In this document: in pieces, positions 46,923 to 55,846 of the stretch
Position numbering within the stretch: the stretch's first letter is position 1
How the letters are laid out: each line of letters begins with the position of its first letter
Source: Hyphomicrobiales bacterium
GTDB taxonomy: Bacteria; Pseudomonadota; Alphaproteobacteria; Rhizobiales; Beijerinckiaceae
Assembly (NCBI GenBank): GCA_003963405.1
Contig: RXIY01000005.1
Location: forward strand, 1-64,000
Direction: 5' to 3'
DNA length: 64,000 nt
Notes under the pieces: generated by a model
Databases searched by the model: none
Told to the model about the DNA's origin: nothing
The model's input: only the letters and a program-made list of their open reading frames with translations
Translations under genes and position numbers: made by a program

Positions 46923-47738
46923 ATGAATCGCTCGCGCGCGCTTCTCGCCGCCATTTTCGCCGCCGGACTGACGACCGCCGCCGCCTCGGCCGAAGGCGCG
47001 CTGCCACTCGCGAGCCATCGGGCGGTTTATGAGTTGACGCTCGACAAGGCGACGGGCTCAAAGGCGCCGGCGCAGGCGCGCGGCCGCATCGTCTTCGAAT
47101 TCACCGCCTCCTGCGATGGCTATGTCCAGAACTTCCGGCAATTGACCGAGTTGCAGCCAGCCGAGGGAGCGACCAAGCTTTCGGACATGATGTCCGCGAC
47201 CTTCGAGGCGGTGGACGCGAGCGATCTTCGTTTCAGGGTGGAGACCAAGGTCGACAACCGGCTCAGCGAGGCGACCGACGGCAAGGCCCGCAAGGAGAAG
47301 GGCGAGAAGATTTCCGTCGATCTCGTCAAGCCGAAGCGCGAACATCTCTCGCTCGACGGCCCGGCCTTCTTCCCGAGTGAACATCTGGTCCACATCATCG
47401 ACGCCGCCCGCGCCGGCGAGCAATTGCTGGAGGCGCGCGTTTACGACGGCACCGGCCGCGGCGACAAGACCTTCGACACGCTCACCGTCATCGGCAAGCT
47501 CATCGAGGCGCAGGCGCCGGAAAAAGCCGCCGCGCCGCTCGCGGGCATGAAACGCTGGCGCGTCGCGGTCTCTTATTTCGAGACCGGCAAGCGCGACGGC
47601 CAGCCGATCTACGTCCTCTCCTTCGATGCTTATGAGAACGGGATTTCCCGCGCCCTGTCGCTCGATTATGGAGATTTCGTCCTGAAAGGCGAGATGAAGG
47701 AGCTTGCCGTGCAGCCCGCGACGGTCTGCAAGAAATAG
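46923..47738 (+). CDS. eipB: Cell envelope integrity protein EipB (DUF1849)
   Basis: A periplasmic beta-spiral protein first characterised in Brucella, where it is needed for envelope integrity. 271 residues with a signal peptide (MNRSRALLAAIFAAGLTTAAASA). DUF1849 features: ASHRAVYELTLDKATGSKAPAQARGRIVFEF, FTASCDGYVQNFRQLTEL, the C-terminal FETGKRDGQPIYVLSFDAYENGISRALSLDYGDF and PATVCKK. The two Cys (in ASCDG and TVCKK) match the conserved disulfide of the family. Single gene. Confidence 0.93.
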   Translation: MNRSRALLAAIFAAGLTTAAASAEGALPLASHRAVYELTLDKATGSKAPAQARGRIVFEFTASCDGYVQNFRQLTELQPAEGATKLSDMMSATFEAVDASDLRFRVETKVDNRLSEATDGKARKEKGEKISVDLVKPKREHLSLDGPAFFPSEHLVHIIDAARAGEQLLEARVYDGTGRGDKTFDTLTVIGKLIEAQAPEKAAAPLAGMKRWRVAVSYFETGKRDGQPIYVLSFDAYENGISRALSLDYGDFVLKGEMKELAVQPATVCKK

Positions 47739-47852
47739 CTTTTTAATGTCGACGCGCGGACGCGTCTGATCGGCAAGCGCGCGGCAAGTTTTGCGCGCCA
47801 TGCTCGGGTGACGTCCGAGCGCATCCTGCGCCCGTCGCGAAGGGATGTTCCG

Positions 47853-48653
47853 ATGACCACCGCCGGCGCTTATCTTTCGGTCAGCAAGAATCTCGACCGA
47901 TGGCGCGCCATCGCCGCGAAGACGCCGACGATTGCGCTGGAGACCAAATATTTCAAGGCGAACATTGGCAAGGCGACCTCCATCGAGGCGCTGCTCAAGA
48001 ACAGGCGGCTATTCAACTATGCGATGAAAGCCTTCGGGCTCGGCGACAGGACGGACGCCATCGGCATGATGCGCAAGGTGCTGGAGCAGGGCGTCGACAG
48101 CAAGAAGGACCTCGCGCGCACGCTCAACAACCCGAATATTCTCGCTTTTGCGGAGGCCTTCGATTACGCCGGCGCCAAGGCCGATGTCGGCTCCGGCGAT
48201 TTCATCAAGACCGTGACGGGGCGCTATATCGAGCAGGCGATGCAGGCCGAACAGGGCCGGCAGAATCCGGGCGTGGAGCTCGCGCTCTATTTCCGCGACC
48301 ATGCGCCTCAGCTGACAAGCATCTATGGCGTGCTTGCCGACAAGAAGCTGCTCGAGGTCGTGCAGACCGCGCTCGGCCTTCCCGCCGCTTCCTCGCGCCA
48401 GCCCATCGACACGCAAGCGCGGCTGCTTGGCGCGAAAGTCAAGATCGACGATTTCAAGGACGCCAAGAAGCTGGACGCGTTCATCGCGCGCTTCGCCGCG
48501 ATGTATGATCTTGCCAATCCCGGCGCGGGCTCGGGCGTCTCCACGAACGCCAACGCCATTTTGTACGGCGCGTCGTTCCTGGGCTCCGATCAGCCGGTCG
48601 GCGTGGACGTGTCGCTGCTTTTGCGCCGTCAGAACGCCGCGCGCGGCTTCTAG
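47853..48653 (+). CDS. DUF1217 domain protein (flagellar-associated family)
   Basis: A 266-residue member of DUF1217, found in Rhizobiales and often near flagellar genes; no flagellar gene is in this window. Mostly helical, with YLSVSKNLDRWRAIAAKTP at the start, VLEQGVDSKKDLARTLNNP, and VELALYFRDHAPQLTSIYGVLADKKLLEVVQTAL, the most conserved segment. No signal peptide or membrane helix. ATG at 47853 has AAGGGA before it; the in-frame 47808 start adds 15 unrelated residues. Confidence 0.85.
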   Translation: MTTAGAYLSVSKNLDRWRAIAAKTPTIALETKYFKANIGKATSIEALLKNRRLFNYAMKAFGLGDRTDAIGMMRKVLEQGVDSKKDLARTLNNPNILAFAEAFDYAGAKADVGSGDFIKTVTGRYIEQAMQAEQGRQNPGVELALYFRDHAPQLTSIYGVLADKKLLEVVQTALGLPAASSRQPIDTQARLLGAKVKIDDFKDAKKLDAFIARFAAMYDLANPGAGSGVSTNANAILYGASFLGSDQPVGVDVSLLLRRQNAARGF

Positions 48654-48655
48654 CT

Positions 48656-48892
48656 TCAGCGGTCGCCGGACGAACTGCCGCCGTTCAGGCCGCCGTAGAA
48701 GCCGCCCCAGCCTGCGCGCGGCTTTTCCTCACGCTCTGGCGCGGGCTCGATGGGCTTCTCCAGAAAGGAGCGGCCGCTTTTCCTGGCGTTCTCAGGTTTC
48801 GTCCCGACCGACGCGCGATCGCGCGCCGCCGAGGCCGTAGGGGGAACGAGCGCCACAGCGAGGAGGGCGAGGAGCGTGATCCGAAGGCGCAT
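48656..48892 (-). CDS. Small secreted protein of unknown function
   Basis: 78 residues with a good signal peptide (MRLRITLLALLAVALVPPTASA) and a polar mature part ending in the Gly/Ser-rich GWGGFYGGLNGGSSSGDR. Not recognised. The longer overlapping minus-strand frame to 49291 is another frame and is a shadow of the DUF1614 gene. It follows the DUF1614 gene by 74 bp in the same direction. GGFYGGLNGG recalls the N-terminus of outer-membrane beta-barrel proteins, but the protein is far too short to be one. Confidence 0.65.
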   Translation of the reverse strand: MRLRITLLALLAVALVPPTASAARDRASVGTKPENARKSGRSFLEKPIEPAPEREEKPRAGWGGFYGGLNGGSSSGDR

Positions 48893-48966
48893 GGCGAAAA
48901 AAGCTCGATGGGGCTTGCGCCTTCCTGCCACCGGGCGCAAGAGCGCGCAAGCGCCGCCGTGGCGGC

Positions 48967-49704
48967 TCAGCCTGCGCTGAGGCTTTCCTGGCCCCGGCGC
49001 ATCAGGGCTCCGATCAGGCTGGCGAGCAGGACAGACAAGACGCCCGTCATGAAGATGCCGTCGAAGGTTCCCGCGCCGCCGATCGAGAGAACCGGCGCGC
49101 CGAGGCGCGTGAGCTTGTCGAGATTCAGAAGGTCCGCGCCGATCAGCACGCCGAGGCTGCCGCCCGCATAAGCGAGGGGCGCCGCGTGGCGCCAGGAGAC
49201 GAGCAGGGCGACGAGGGTCGCCGCCAGCGGCCCGACGAAGATCGGCAGAGCGATGCCGATCCCGCGCACCGGCTGCGCATAGGCGTAGCAAACGGCCGTG
49301 ACGCAGGCGGCGGCGATCAGGCCGCGGCCCCAGAGGTGGTTTTTCGACAGCAGATAGATGGATAGAACCGTCGGTATGACCGCGCCGCCGACGTTGACGG
49401 CGAGGAGCACTTCCGGCGCGGGCGAGAAACTCGGCGCGACATAAGGAACGCCGAAATAATAGATGATCTGGTCATGCTCGACGAAGGTCTCGCTGCCGAG
49501 CACGGCGAGCGGAATGTTCACATAGCTGCCGAGAAGCGACGCCAGCAGCAGATAAACCGCCGCGCCGGGACTGACGCCGAGCTGCACATAGACATATTGC
49601 AGAATGCGCAACTGGATCAGAACCGCGAGAACGACGACAACTCCGACGAGCAGCATGAAGAAGGGAGGCGCGACGGGCAGATATTGGGTTTCCCCGAAAT
49701 GCAT
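48967..49704 (-). CDS. DUF1614 family membrane protein
   Basis: A 245-residue polytopic membrane protein with about seven hydrophobic segments. DUF1614 features: MHFGETQYLPVAPPFFMLLVG, YLLLASLLGSYVNIPLAVLGS, VNVGGAVIPTVLSIYLLSK and SIGGAGTFDGIFMTGVLSVLLA. ATG at 49704 with AGGA in good position; the frame continues 23 codons upstream without support. Function unknown. Confidence 0.88.
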   Translation of the reverse strand: MHFGETQYLPVAPPFFMLLVGVVVVLAVLIQLRILQYVYVQLGVSPGAAVYLLLASLLGSYVNIPLAVLGSETFVEHDQIIYYFGVPYVAPSFSPAPEVLLAVNVGGAVIPTVLSIYLLSKNHLWGRGLIAAACVTAVCYAYAQPVRGIGIALPIFVGPLAATLVALLVSWRHAAPLAYAGGSLGVLIGADLLNLDKLTRLGAPVLSIGGAGTFDGIFMTGVLSVLLASLIGALMRRGQESLSAG

Positions 49705-50036
49705 TTCGCTGTTCCTCCGGCTTGGAGTGAACATGGGGCGGGGGCGCGGATCGTCCAGAATTGGGAACGGCATGGATCACGCGCCCCGCTGCGCGCCGAT
49801 TTCAAAAAAATGTCATGCGGGCAGGAACGCCGGGCTTCCACGCAAGTTCTGTTTGTGCGGTCCGAGGAAAGCGTTCATTCGCGATCCGGCGACGACCGCA
49901 AACGGCCCGCTCCCTCCAAAAGAGGGGCGGGCCGTTAACATGTTTGCATTCGACTGTGCGCTTGGTTTCTCGACAGGAGCCACCCGGCTCCGGCGCCCTA
50001 TATCAAGCGCGCCGCCAGGCCGGCTCGCCTCAATTT
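49705..50036. other. 332-bp divergent region between DUF1614 gene and S10 peptidase gene
   Basis: No coding sequence recognised. It contains one strong hairpin (49901-49936) of terminator type with no obvious gene on either side to end, so it may belong to a leader or a small RNA transcribed from within the region. Confidence 0.4.
49901..49936. promoter_or_regulatory. Strong orphan hairpin upstream of S10 peptidase gene
   Basis: AACGGCCCGC-T-CCCTC pairs with GAGGGGCGGGCCGTT with a single bulged T and a CAAAA loop: 15 paired bases. It lies 100 bp upstream of the peptidase start in a divergent space; attenuator, leader structure or end of a small RNA are options. Confidence 0.4.
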
Positions 50037-51551
50037 ATGGATGAGTCCATGATCTCTTTGAAAACGGCCATTACCGCGGGCGTCCTGTCGTTTCTCGCGA
50101 TTTTTCCTTCAGGCGCCGCCGAAGAGGCGCCCCCGAACAAGAAAGGCGCCGAAGAGCAAGCCCATGCGCGCGCGCTTCCGGCGGAGACGACCACCAACCA
50201 CGTCGTGATGATACCGGGCGAAAAGATCGCCTTCACCGCGCGGGCCGGCGCCGTGCGATTGCGCGACGCGCAAAGTGACGCGCCGCAGGCCGACGTTGCT
50301 TATGTTTCCTATGAACGCTCGGGCTCCGATCCGCAGACGCGGCCCATCATGTTCGTCTTCAACGGCGGCCCCGGCGCAGCGTCGGCATGGCTCGCGCTCG
50401 GCGCCTTGTCGCCCTGGCGGCTGCGGTTCTCGCCCGACGCTGTGTCTCCCTCTGCGCCGCCGACGCTCCTGGATAATGCGGACAGCTGGATACCCTTCGC
50501 CGATCTCGTCTTCGTCGATCCGCCGGGCACGGGCTTCAGCAGGATACTTTCAGACAGCGAGGAGGTGAAGAAGCGCTTCTATTCGGCGCAGGGCGACGCC
50601 GACGCGCTCGCCGTCGTCGTCCGGAAGTGGCTCACCGCCCACGGCCGCCTCGCCTCGCCGAAGTTCCTGGTCGGCGAAAGCTATGGCGGCTTTCGCTGCG
50701 TGAAACTCGCGGGCGCCTTGCGGGAGCACGAAAACATCGGCGTCGAGGGCCTCTTTCTCATTTCGCCGGCGCTCGATTTCAGCTGGCTGCTTTCGGGCGG
50801 CAATCCGCTGTTGCGGGCGGCGCTGCTGCCGTCTTTGGCGGCGGTCGCGCGCAATGCGAAAGGCCGCGCCGACGTCGCCGACGCCGAGGCCTATGCGGCC
50901 GGCGAATATGCGATCGATCTGCTGAAAGGCGCCAAGGACGCTCAGGCGCTCGCGCGCATGAGCGCCGCCGTGGCGCAGTTTACCGGTCTCGACCGGGCGC
51001 TTGTCTCGCGTCTTGGCGCCCGCATCGATGCGCGAACCTTCGCGCGCGAACGCGCACGCGACGCCGGGCGCGTGCTCAGCGTTTATGACGGGGAAATCTC
51101 AGGCTGGGACCCCGATCCCTTCTCGCCGGACGGCGATTGGGCCGATCCTTTACTGCAATCCTGGCGCGCGCCTCTCGGCGCGGCCATGACGCGTCTGATC
51201 ATCGAAAAGCTCGGCTGGCCGATCGGCGAGGCGCGCTATTCCGTTCTGAGCGGCGAAATTTCCCATCAGTGGCGTTACGGAGAGGAGGGGCGCGCCAATG
51301 CAGAGGTCATGTCCGGCCTGCGCGAGGCGCTGGCCCTCGATCCCCGGCTGAAGACCTTTGTCGTGCACGGGCTTTACGATCTGACGACGCCTTACTTCGC
51401 CACCAAGCTCATGCTCGATCAGTTGCCGGATTACGGCGACGCCTCGCGCGTTCGGCTCCTCGTGCTGAGAGGCGGCCATATGCCTTATCTCTACGACGAC
51501 TCGCGCAAGGCCCTGCGCGACGCGGCTAGAGGCTGGCTGGAGAGCCATTGA
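50037..51551 (+). CDS. Serine carboxypeptidase (peptidase S10 family), secreted
   Basis: 504-residue S10 peptidase with an N-terminal hydrophobic signal (KTAITAGVLSFLAIFPSGA). Catalytic triad regions: nucleophile Ser215 in LVGESYGGFR, Asp in VVHGLYDLTTPYFAT, His in LRGGHMPYLYDD; oxyanion region FVFNGGPGAASAWLALGALSPWR. S10 enzymes trim C-terminal residues at acid pH; bacterial members are periplasmic and poorly studied. ATG at 50037 or 50049; no strong ribosome site decides, and the frame extends back to 49761 through the hairpin. Confidence 0.9.
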   Translation: MDESMISLKTAITAGVLSFLAIFPSGAAEEAPPNKKGAEEQAHARALPAETTTNHVVMIPGEKIAFTARAGAVRLRDAQSDAPQADVAYVSYERSGSDPQTRPIMFVFNGGPGAASAWLALGALSPWRLRFSPDAVSPSAPPTLLDNADSWIPFADLVFVDPPGTGFSRILSDSEEVKKRFYSAQGDADALAVVVRKWLTAHGRLASPKFLVGESYGGFRCVKLAGALREHENIGVEGLFLISPALDFSWLLSGGNPLLRAALLPSLAAVARNAKGRADVADAEAYAAGEYAIDLLKGAKDAQALARMSAAVAQFTGLDRALVSRLGARIDARTFARERARDAGRVLSVYDGEISGWDPDPFSPDGDWADPLLQSWRAPLGAAMTRLIIEKLGWPIGEARYSVLSGEISHQWRYGEEGRANAEVMSGLREALALDPRLKTFVVHGLYDLTTPYFATKLMLDQLPDYGDASRVRLLVLRGGHMPYLYDDSRKALRDAARGWLESH

Positions 51552-51650
51552 GGCGCAGCCGCGCGAAGTCCGTTGTTGCAGTGCATCGAGATCATTGGGT
51601 AAGTTCAGGGACGCCGCTCACGCGGTGGCCTCGGAACCGGAGCTGGAAGT

Positions 51651-51854
51651 ATGGCTGGGAAGCAGAATTCTCTCTTGCAACACGCGAAAGTGCGCTTTGA
51701 AGACGCGCGGCGCCAGCTCGGATTTGCGGCCATGGATTTCAGCATTCCCGACGACCGCTTCCTCGAGATGCGGGCGGAGACGCGGCAGATGCAGGACGAA
51801 ATCCGGAAGCTGGAGCGTAAATCGAAAAGCCTTTTCAGCCTGTTCGGTTTCTGA
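51651..51854 (+). CDS. Small helical protein, 67 residues, unknown
   Basis: MAGKQNSLLQHAKVRFEDAR at the N-terminus, then PDDRFLEMRAETRQMQDEIRKLERKSKS, a predicted charged coiled coil, ending SLFSLFGF. Cytoplasmic by composition. GGAG and GGAAG purine runs precede the ATG. Not recognised as a named family. Lies between the S10 peptidase and nirK genes on the same strand, 142 bp before the nirK start. Confidence 0.6.
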   Translation: MAGKQNSLLQHAKVRFEDARRQLGFAAMDFSIPDDRFLEMRAETRQMQDEIRKLERKSKSLFSLFGF

Positions 51855-51996
51855 TCCAGCCGGGCTTTTCGTCAGCGAGGCGAGCTTTATGTGGCGACTG
51901 ATCGTGCGCGTCGCCCGTCTCGTCTCTTACGAAACTCCGGCGCTCAGTTAATTTTTCTTGCGCATGTCGCTCATGCGCCGACAACGAGAGGCCGGC

Positions 51997-53391
51997 ATGC
52001 GGCCGGAAGGAACGTCGCGTTTCGTCGTTTTTCTGGCTGCGCTGTTGCTGGCGGCGCATCTGGCGCCGACCAGCGTCGGCGCTGTCACCGCCCATCAGGG
52101 CCTGATGGTCTTTACGCTCCGTTCCGGGATCGCCGACGGGCGCATGGTGTTTCTCGGCGTCGGCGGCGATATCGATGGCAAGGTCAACCCCGATCTCGTC
52201 TTGCGCGAAGGCGAGATGGCTCAGATCAATCTGATCAACGGGGAGGGCGCCGAGCACGACATCGTCATCGACTTCTATGGCGTGCGGTCCAACCGGGTGG
52301 TCGGAAAGGGCGCGAGCGCGACGGTTTCGTTCCTTGCCGACAAGACGGGGTCTTTCGCCTATTTTTGCGCAATTCCCGGACATCGCGAGTCGGGAATGCT
52401 CGGAAAGGTCAGGGTGGAGCCGGGCAAGAGGATCTCGCCGCCTCCAATCGGCGCCGACATAACCCGCGATCCTTCCGATGTGCCGCCGCCGGTCCATCGC
52501 GGGCCGAAGACCGTCCGTTTCGATCTCAAGACGATCGAACTGAAAGGACGCCTCGACGACAATACGAGCTATCAGTTCTGGACTTTCGGGGGGAAAATCC
52601 CCGGTCCTTTCCTGAGGGCGCGCCTTGGCGACATGGTGGAAGTCCACTTGCACAACGATCAGTCGAGCGTGCTGGCGCATTCCATCGACATGCACGGCGC
52701 CATTGGACCGGGCGGCGGCGCGCAATTCACGCAGACCAATCCCGGAGAGGAAACCGTCGTCAGCTTCAAGGCGACGACGCCGGGCCTCTTCGTCTATCAT
52801 TGCGCGACGCCGAGCATAGCGAACCACATTGCAAATGGCATGTATGGCCTCTTGCTCGTCGAGCCGGAGGGAGGCCTCCCCGAGGTCGACCGCGAGTTCT
52901 ACGTGATGCAGGGCGAGCTTTACACGACGAAACCATTCGGCGCGGCCGGCGAACAGGAAATGAGTTACGAGAAGCTCGTTTCCGAGCGGCCGGAATATTT
53001 CGTCTTCAACGGCGCTGTCGGCGCACTGGCGAAGGAATATGCGCTGCGCGCGCGGCTGGGAGAAACCGTCCGCATCTTTTTTGGCGTGGGCGGTCCGAAT
53101 TTCCCGTCGTCCTTTCACATTGTCGGGGAAATCTTCGAGCGTGTGAGAACGTCATTTTCCGACCTGCCCCGAAAGGACGCGCAAACGGTTTCCGTGCCGC
53201 CGGGAGGCGCCGCCATATTGGAGTTCAAGGCGAGACACGGGGGGCGATACGCTCTCGTCGATCATGCGATGTCGCGCGCGGAGCGCGGTCTCGAAGGCGC
53301 CTTGATCGTGGAGGGGCCCGTCAACGACAGTCTCATGCATCAAGGTCCCGCGTCGCGTTCGAGCGCCAAACGGGAGGATGCGTCCCGCTAG
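51997..53391 (+). CDS. nirK: Copper nitrite reductase with an extra N-terminal cupredoxin domain
   Basis: Reduces nitrite to nitric oxide in the periplasm. 464 residues: signal peptide (FVVFLAALLLAAHLAPTSVGA), an extra cupredoxin domain (about 45-140) with a complete type 1 copper site His87, Cys124, His129, Met134 (FCAIPGHRESGM), then the two-domain NirK core: type 1 ligands His228, Cys269, His277, Met282; type 2 ligands His233, His268, His423; catalytic Asp231 and His374. All are present. This three-cupredoxin form is known from Hyphomicrobium denitrificans. The ATG at 51997 has GAGAGG upstream; 51964 is an alternative. No FNR- or NnrR-type box was seen upstream. No nor genes adjoin. Confidence 0.92.
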   Translation: MRPEGTSRFVVFLAALLLAAHLAPTSVGAVTAHQGLMVFTLRSGIADGRMVFLGVGGDIDGKVNPDLVLREGEMAQINLINGEGAEHDIVIDFYGVRSNRVVGKGASATVSFLADKTGSFAYFCAIPGHRESGMLGKVRVEPGKRISPPPIGADITRDPSDVPPPVHRGPKTVRFDLKTIELKGRLDDNTSYQFWTFGGKIPGPFLRARLGDMVEVHLHNDQSSVLAHSIDMHGAIGPGGGAQFTQTNPGEETVVSFKATTPGLFVYHCATPSIANHIANGMYGLLLVEPEGGLPEVDREFYVMQGELYTTKPFGAAGEQEMSYEKLVSERPEYFVFNGAVGALAKEYALRARLGETVRIFFGVGGPNFPSSFHIVGEIFERVRTSFSDLPRKDAQTVSVPPGGAAILEFKARHGGRYALVDHAMSRAERGLEGALIVEGPVNDSLMHQGPASRSSAKREDASR

Positions 53392-53398
53392 GCGCTCG

Positions 53399-54016
53399 TT
53401 ATTTCGCAGGCGCATTTCCCGCCGCGAGCGGGTCCATCGGCTCCGCAGGGGGCGGCTCGGCGTACAACTTCAATTTGCTGAACTGGCCCCCGCTCTGCAA
53501 GACGACTTCTTTCGGGTTGATCGAGGTCACGGTCCAGGAATCGACGAGGTCGCCGACCTGGCGCCAGGCGCCCGCGGGCGTATCCGTCGAGATCAGGAAC
53601 GCCTGGGCGGTCGTCTTGTGCCGGATGATGGCGGTGACGCTCAGCCCGCTCGGCGCGTCGGAGACGGCCGTCATGTCTGTGGGGGCCGCGGCGCTCTTCG
53701 CCGTGGGTTTGCGGTTCTTGGAGAAGATGGGCCGCGACAGCGACTCCACATCCGCCGACGCGGGCTTGGGTGGGTCGAGTTCGACCGCGGCGAGCGTCGG
53801 CGGCGTCCAGTCGGGCGCGCTCGCCTCGCTGTCGGAGCCCATGGGACCAAGCATCGCGTAAAGGGCGAAGAGCGCGGTGGCCGAGGTCATCGTTGCAAGC
53901 GCGGCGAGCACGATCCCGGAGAGCGGAGAAAGCTGCATGTGCTTGAGGCCCGAAAGCCGGGACCGCGCATTGTGCAGCAACTCCGAAACGCGAATTTTCG
54001 CCTCTTCCGTAATCAT
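53399..54016 (-). CDS. Type II secretion GspC-like inner-membrane component
   Basis: 205 residues: short cytoplasmic N-terminus, one transmembrane segment (about 35-58), a Pro-rich linker with SLSRPIFSKNRKP, and a periplasmic HR-like domain (LSVTAIIRHKTTAQAFLISTD...WRQVGDLVDSWTVTSINPKEVVLQSGGQ). In T2SS this domain links the inner-membrane platform to the GspD secretin. No PDZ domain follows, so it is the short form; GspN/PilP-like assignment is an alternative. Start ATG overlaps the gspM stop (ATGA). Ends 7 bp from the convergent nirK stop. Confidence 0.75.
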   Translation of the reverse strand: MITEEAKIRVSELLHNARSRLSGLKHMQLSPLSGIVLAALATMTSATALFALYAMLGPMGSDSEASAPDWTPPTLAAVELDPPKPASADVESLSRPIFSKNRKPTAKSAAAPTDMTAVSDAPSGLSVTAIIRHKTTAQAFLISTDTPAGAWRQVGDLVDSWTVTSINPKEVVLQSGGQFSKLKLYAEPPPAEPMDPLAAGNAPAK

Positions 54017-54621
54017 GGGCGGCCCTTTTTCGGGGCGCCGCCGAAGACGTCGAATTGCGCCTCGAGTTCGTCCGCCTGCTGTGGCGCGCCCCACAGCATC
54101 GCCTGGCCGCGCACAGACGCCGCTGTGATGATGAGGAGGGGCGGCTCACCCTCCAGGGCGCGCGCGAGCGCATGAATATTTTCGTAGGATCCCTGAATAT
54201 CGAGGCGCGCGCCGACGAGCGTCACGCCCTGAAAGGGTTTCGGAGGGAGCGTCTGAATTGATCGTACCGTGACCTGTGAGGCCTCGGCGAGCGTCTTCAG
54301 ACGAGCCTGCAGATTGGCGTCGATGACGCCGTCGCTGTCGCCGTCGAACAGCTCGCCGCGCGCGTTGATGTCCGATATCTGCTGGGCGTAAGCGTTGATC
54401 TGCTGCTCATGCGCGACGACGGAGGCGTAGCGCGCGAGCGTCTGCCGCCGCTCGGCGATGGCCTCGGCGCCCGTCGCGACCATGCGCCGCGCGGGTTCGA
54501 TGATTACGAGATAAAACAACAGCAGCGCCAGCAGATTGACGCCGGCGAAGGCGGCGCGGCGGCCGGCGGGCGAATGGCGGAACGATTTGAGGGCCGGCGG
54601 CCAGTTCTCGCGCCGGCTCAT
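54013..54621 (-). CDS. gspM: Type II secretion GspM-like protein
   Basis: 202 residues: one N-terminal transmembrane segment (about 25-43), a coiled-coil stretch (AIAERRQTLARYASVVAHEQQINAY region), and a ferredoxin-like periplasmic domain (ARLDIQGSYENIHALARALEGEPPLLIITAASVRG), the T2SSM_b pattern. It stabilises GspL in the assembly platform. Its ATG overlaps the gspL stop and its stop overlaps the next start, so gspL-gspM-gspC-like are translationally coupled. Confidence 0.82.
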   Translation of the reverse strand: MSRRENWPPALKSFRHSPAGRRAAFAGVNLLALLLFYLVIIEPARRMVATGAEAIAERRQTLARYASVVAHEQQINAYAQQISDINARGELFDGDSDGVIDANLQARLKTLAEASQVTVRSIQTLPPKPFQGVTLVGARLDIQGSYENIHALARALEGEPPLLIITAASVRGQAMLWGAPQQADELEAQFDVFGGAPKKGRP

Positions 54622-55745
54622 TTGCCGCCCTCCGGCTTCCTGTGTTCGAGTTTCGCTTGCAGCGAAAAGCCTTCGCGCTTTTCCTTCGGGTCAGGCGTGA
54701 TGGGCGCGGTCAGCCCCGCGTCGCTGAAGAGCGGCGATTTGTTGAAGAGCGCGGGCAAGCCGACTGCCGAACTCGCGAAACCCGCGATATCGACCGCGTG
54801 TTCGTTCGGTTTGGGCTCGCTCAGCCGGAAATCGGTGACATAGGCGCTGTCCGGCAGGATACGGGCCGTCTCCTCCCACAGATCGGCGAATTGCGGGCCG
54901 TTGCGGCGGGCGATCCGCAGGACCGAGAGAAGGCGGCTCTCGGAGGAGGCGCGATCGACGACCTGGCGCACGCGCGCGGCGCGCGCCGACATTTCCTGTA
55001 TCTTCCCGTCGAGCTCCTCGGCGAGCGCATTCTGACGCCAGAGCGTGGCGGCGACGCCGATGATGAAGAAGCCCGCCGCCGCCGCACAGAGGCCGAGTGC
55101 GAGATTGCGGAAGAGATGCGAGGTTTCGCTTTTGGCCGCGAGGGTGATGAGCGGCGTCTGCGCCCCGCCGCGCGGGTCGGCGGGGCGGACGAAGGCGATA
55201 TCGGAGAAGGCGAGCCCGGCGCGCTCGACGGCGCTTTCGGCAATATCGCGCCGCAGGATCCACAAGGTGACGCGCAGCTTGTCGGGATTGCCGGGATGTT
55301 TCGCGGCTGTGTGGCCGTAAAGCACCTCGGCCAGCCGAAACGGCGTCTTGCGCTCGATGTCTGCAACGAGAAGCTTCGGCAGGCTGGCGGCGGCGGCGCT
55401 CGGGACGTCGAAGCGCCGTACGAAAAAGGCATCCGATTCTATCTCCAGACCGATCCGCACGGCGTTGCGCGCGAGGCCGCGGGTCCTCAGCGCCTCTTCG
55501 AGCGTGGAGGAAGCAAGCTCCTCTCCCGAAAGGCGCCAAAGCCGCCCGCCGCGCGCGTCGATACACCAGAGATCGGGATCCCCCGCTCTCAGAATCAGCT
55601 GCCGGTCGCCTCGGTCCGTAAGCCAGGCGGCCGTCTCGGGTGGAAACAGGCTGAAGAATTCGCGCCGGTACCAGGCGAGGAAACGAAGCGCCGATGTCCT
55701 GACCGAACCTTCGAGGATCTCTCTCGTCCAGAACTCGCTTGCCAC
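54618..55745 (-). CDS. gspL: Type II secretion GspL-like protein (PilM/PilN-like)
   Basis: About 375 residues: an actin-like cytoplasmic domain (PilM/GspL type; FDVPSAAAASLPKLLVADIERKTPFRLAEVLYGH), a single transmembrane helix (about 220-240, GLCAAAAGFFIIGVAATLW), and a PilN-type periplasmic domain with coiled coil (EELDGKIQEMSARAARVRQVVDRA). It recruits the GspE ATPase to the inner membrane. The GTG at 55745 with GAGG upstream is taken as start; the frame opens earlier with a TTG at 55778. Confidence 0.82.
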   Translation of the reverse strand: MASEFWTREILEGSVRTSALRFLAWYRREFFSLFPPETAAWLTDRGDRQLILRAGDPDLWCIDARGGRLWRLSGEELASSTLEEALRTRGLARNAVRIGLEIESDAFFVRRFDVPSAAAASLPKLLVADIERKTPFRLAEVLYGHTAAKHPGNPDKLRVTLWILRRDIAESAVERAGLAFSDIAFVRPADPRGGAQTPLITLAAKSETSHLFRNLALGLCAAAAGFFIIGVAATLWRQNALAEELDGKIQEMSARAARVRQVVDRASSESRLLSVLRIARRNGPQFADLWEETARILPDSAYVTDFRLSEPKPNEHAVDIAGFASSAVGLPALFNKSPLFSDAGLTAPITPDPKEKREGFSLQAKLEHRKPEGGK

Positions 55746-55846
55746 CAGAAAGACCTCGGCGAAAAGACGCGGCGCCAAAAAGCGCCAAAGGCGACGCGAA
55801 CTTAGCTTTCCCCGCGTGGCCCGGCAATCGCGCCGGCGCGCCTGGG

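Noticed and set aside
51855-51996. FNR or NnrR box before nirK
   Set aside because: No TTGAT-N4-ATCAA-like symmetric site was found in the upstream sequence.
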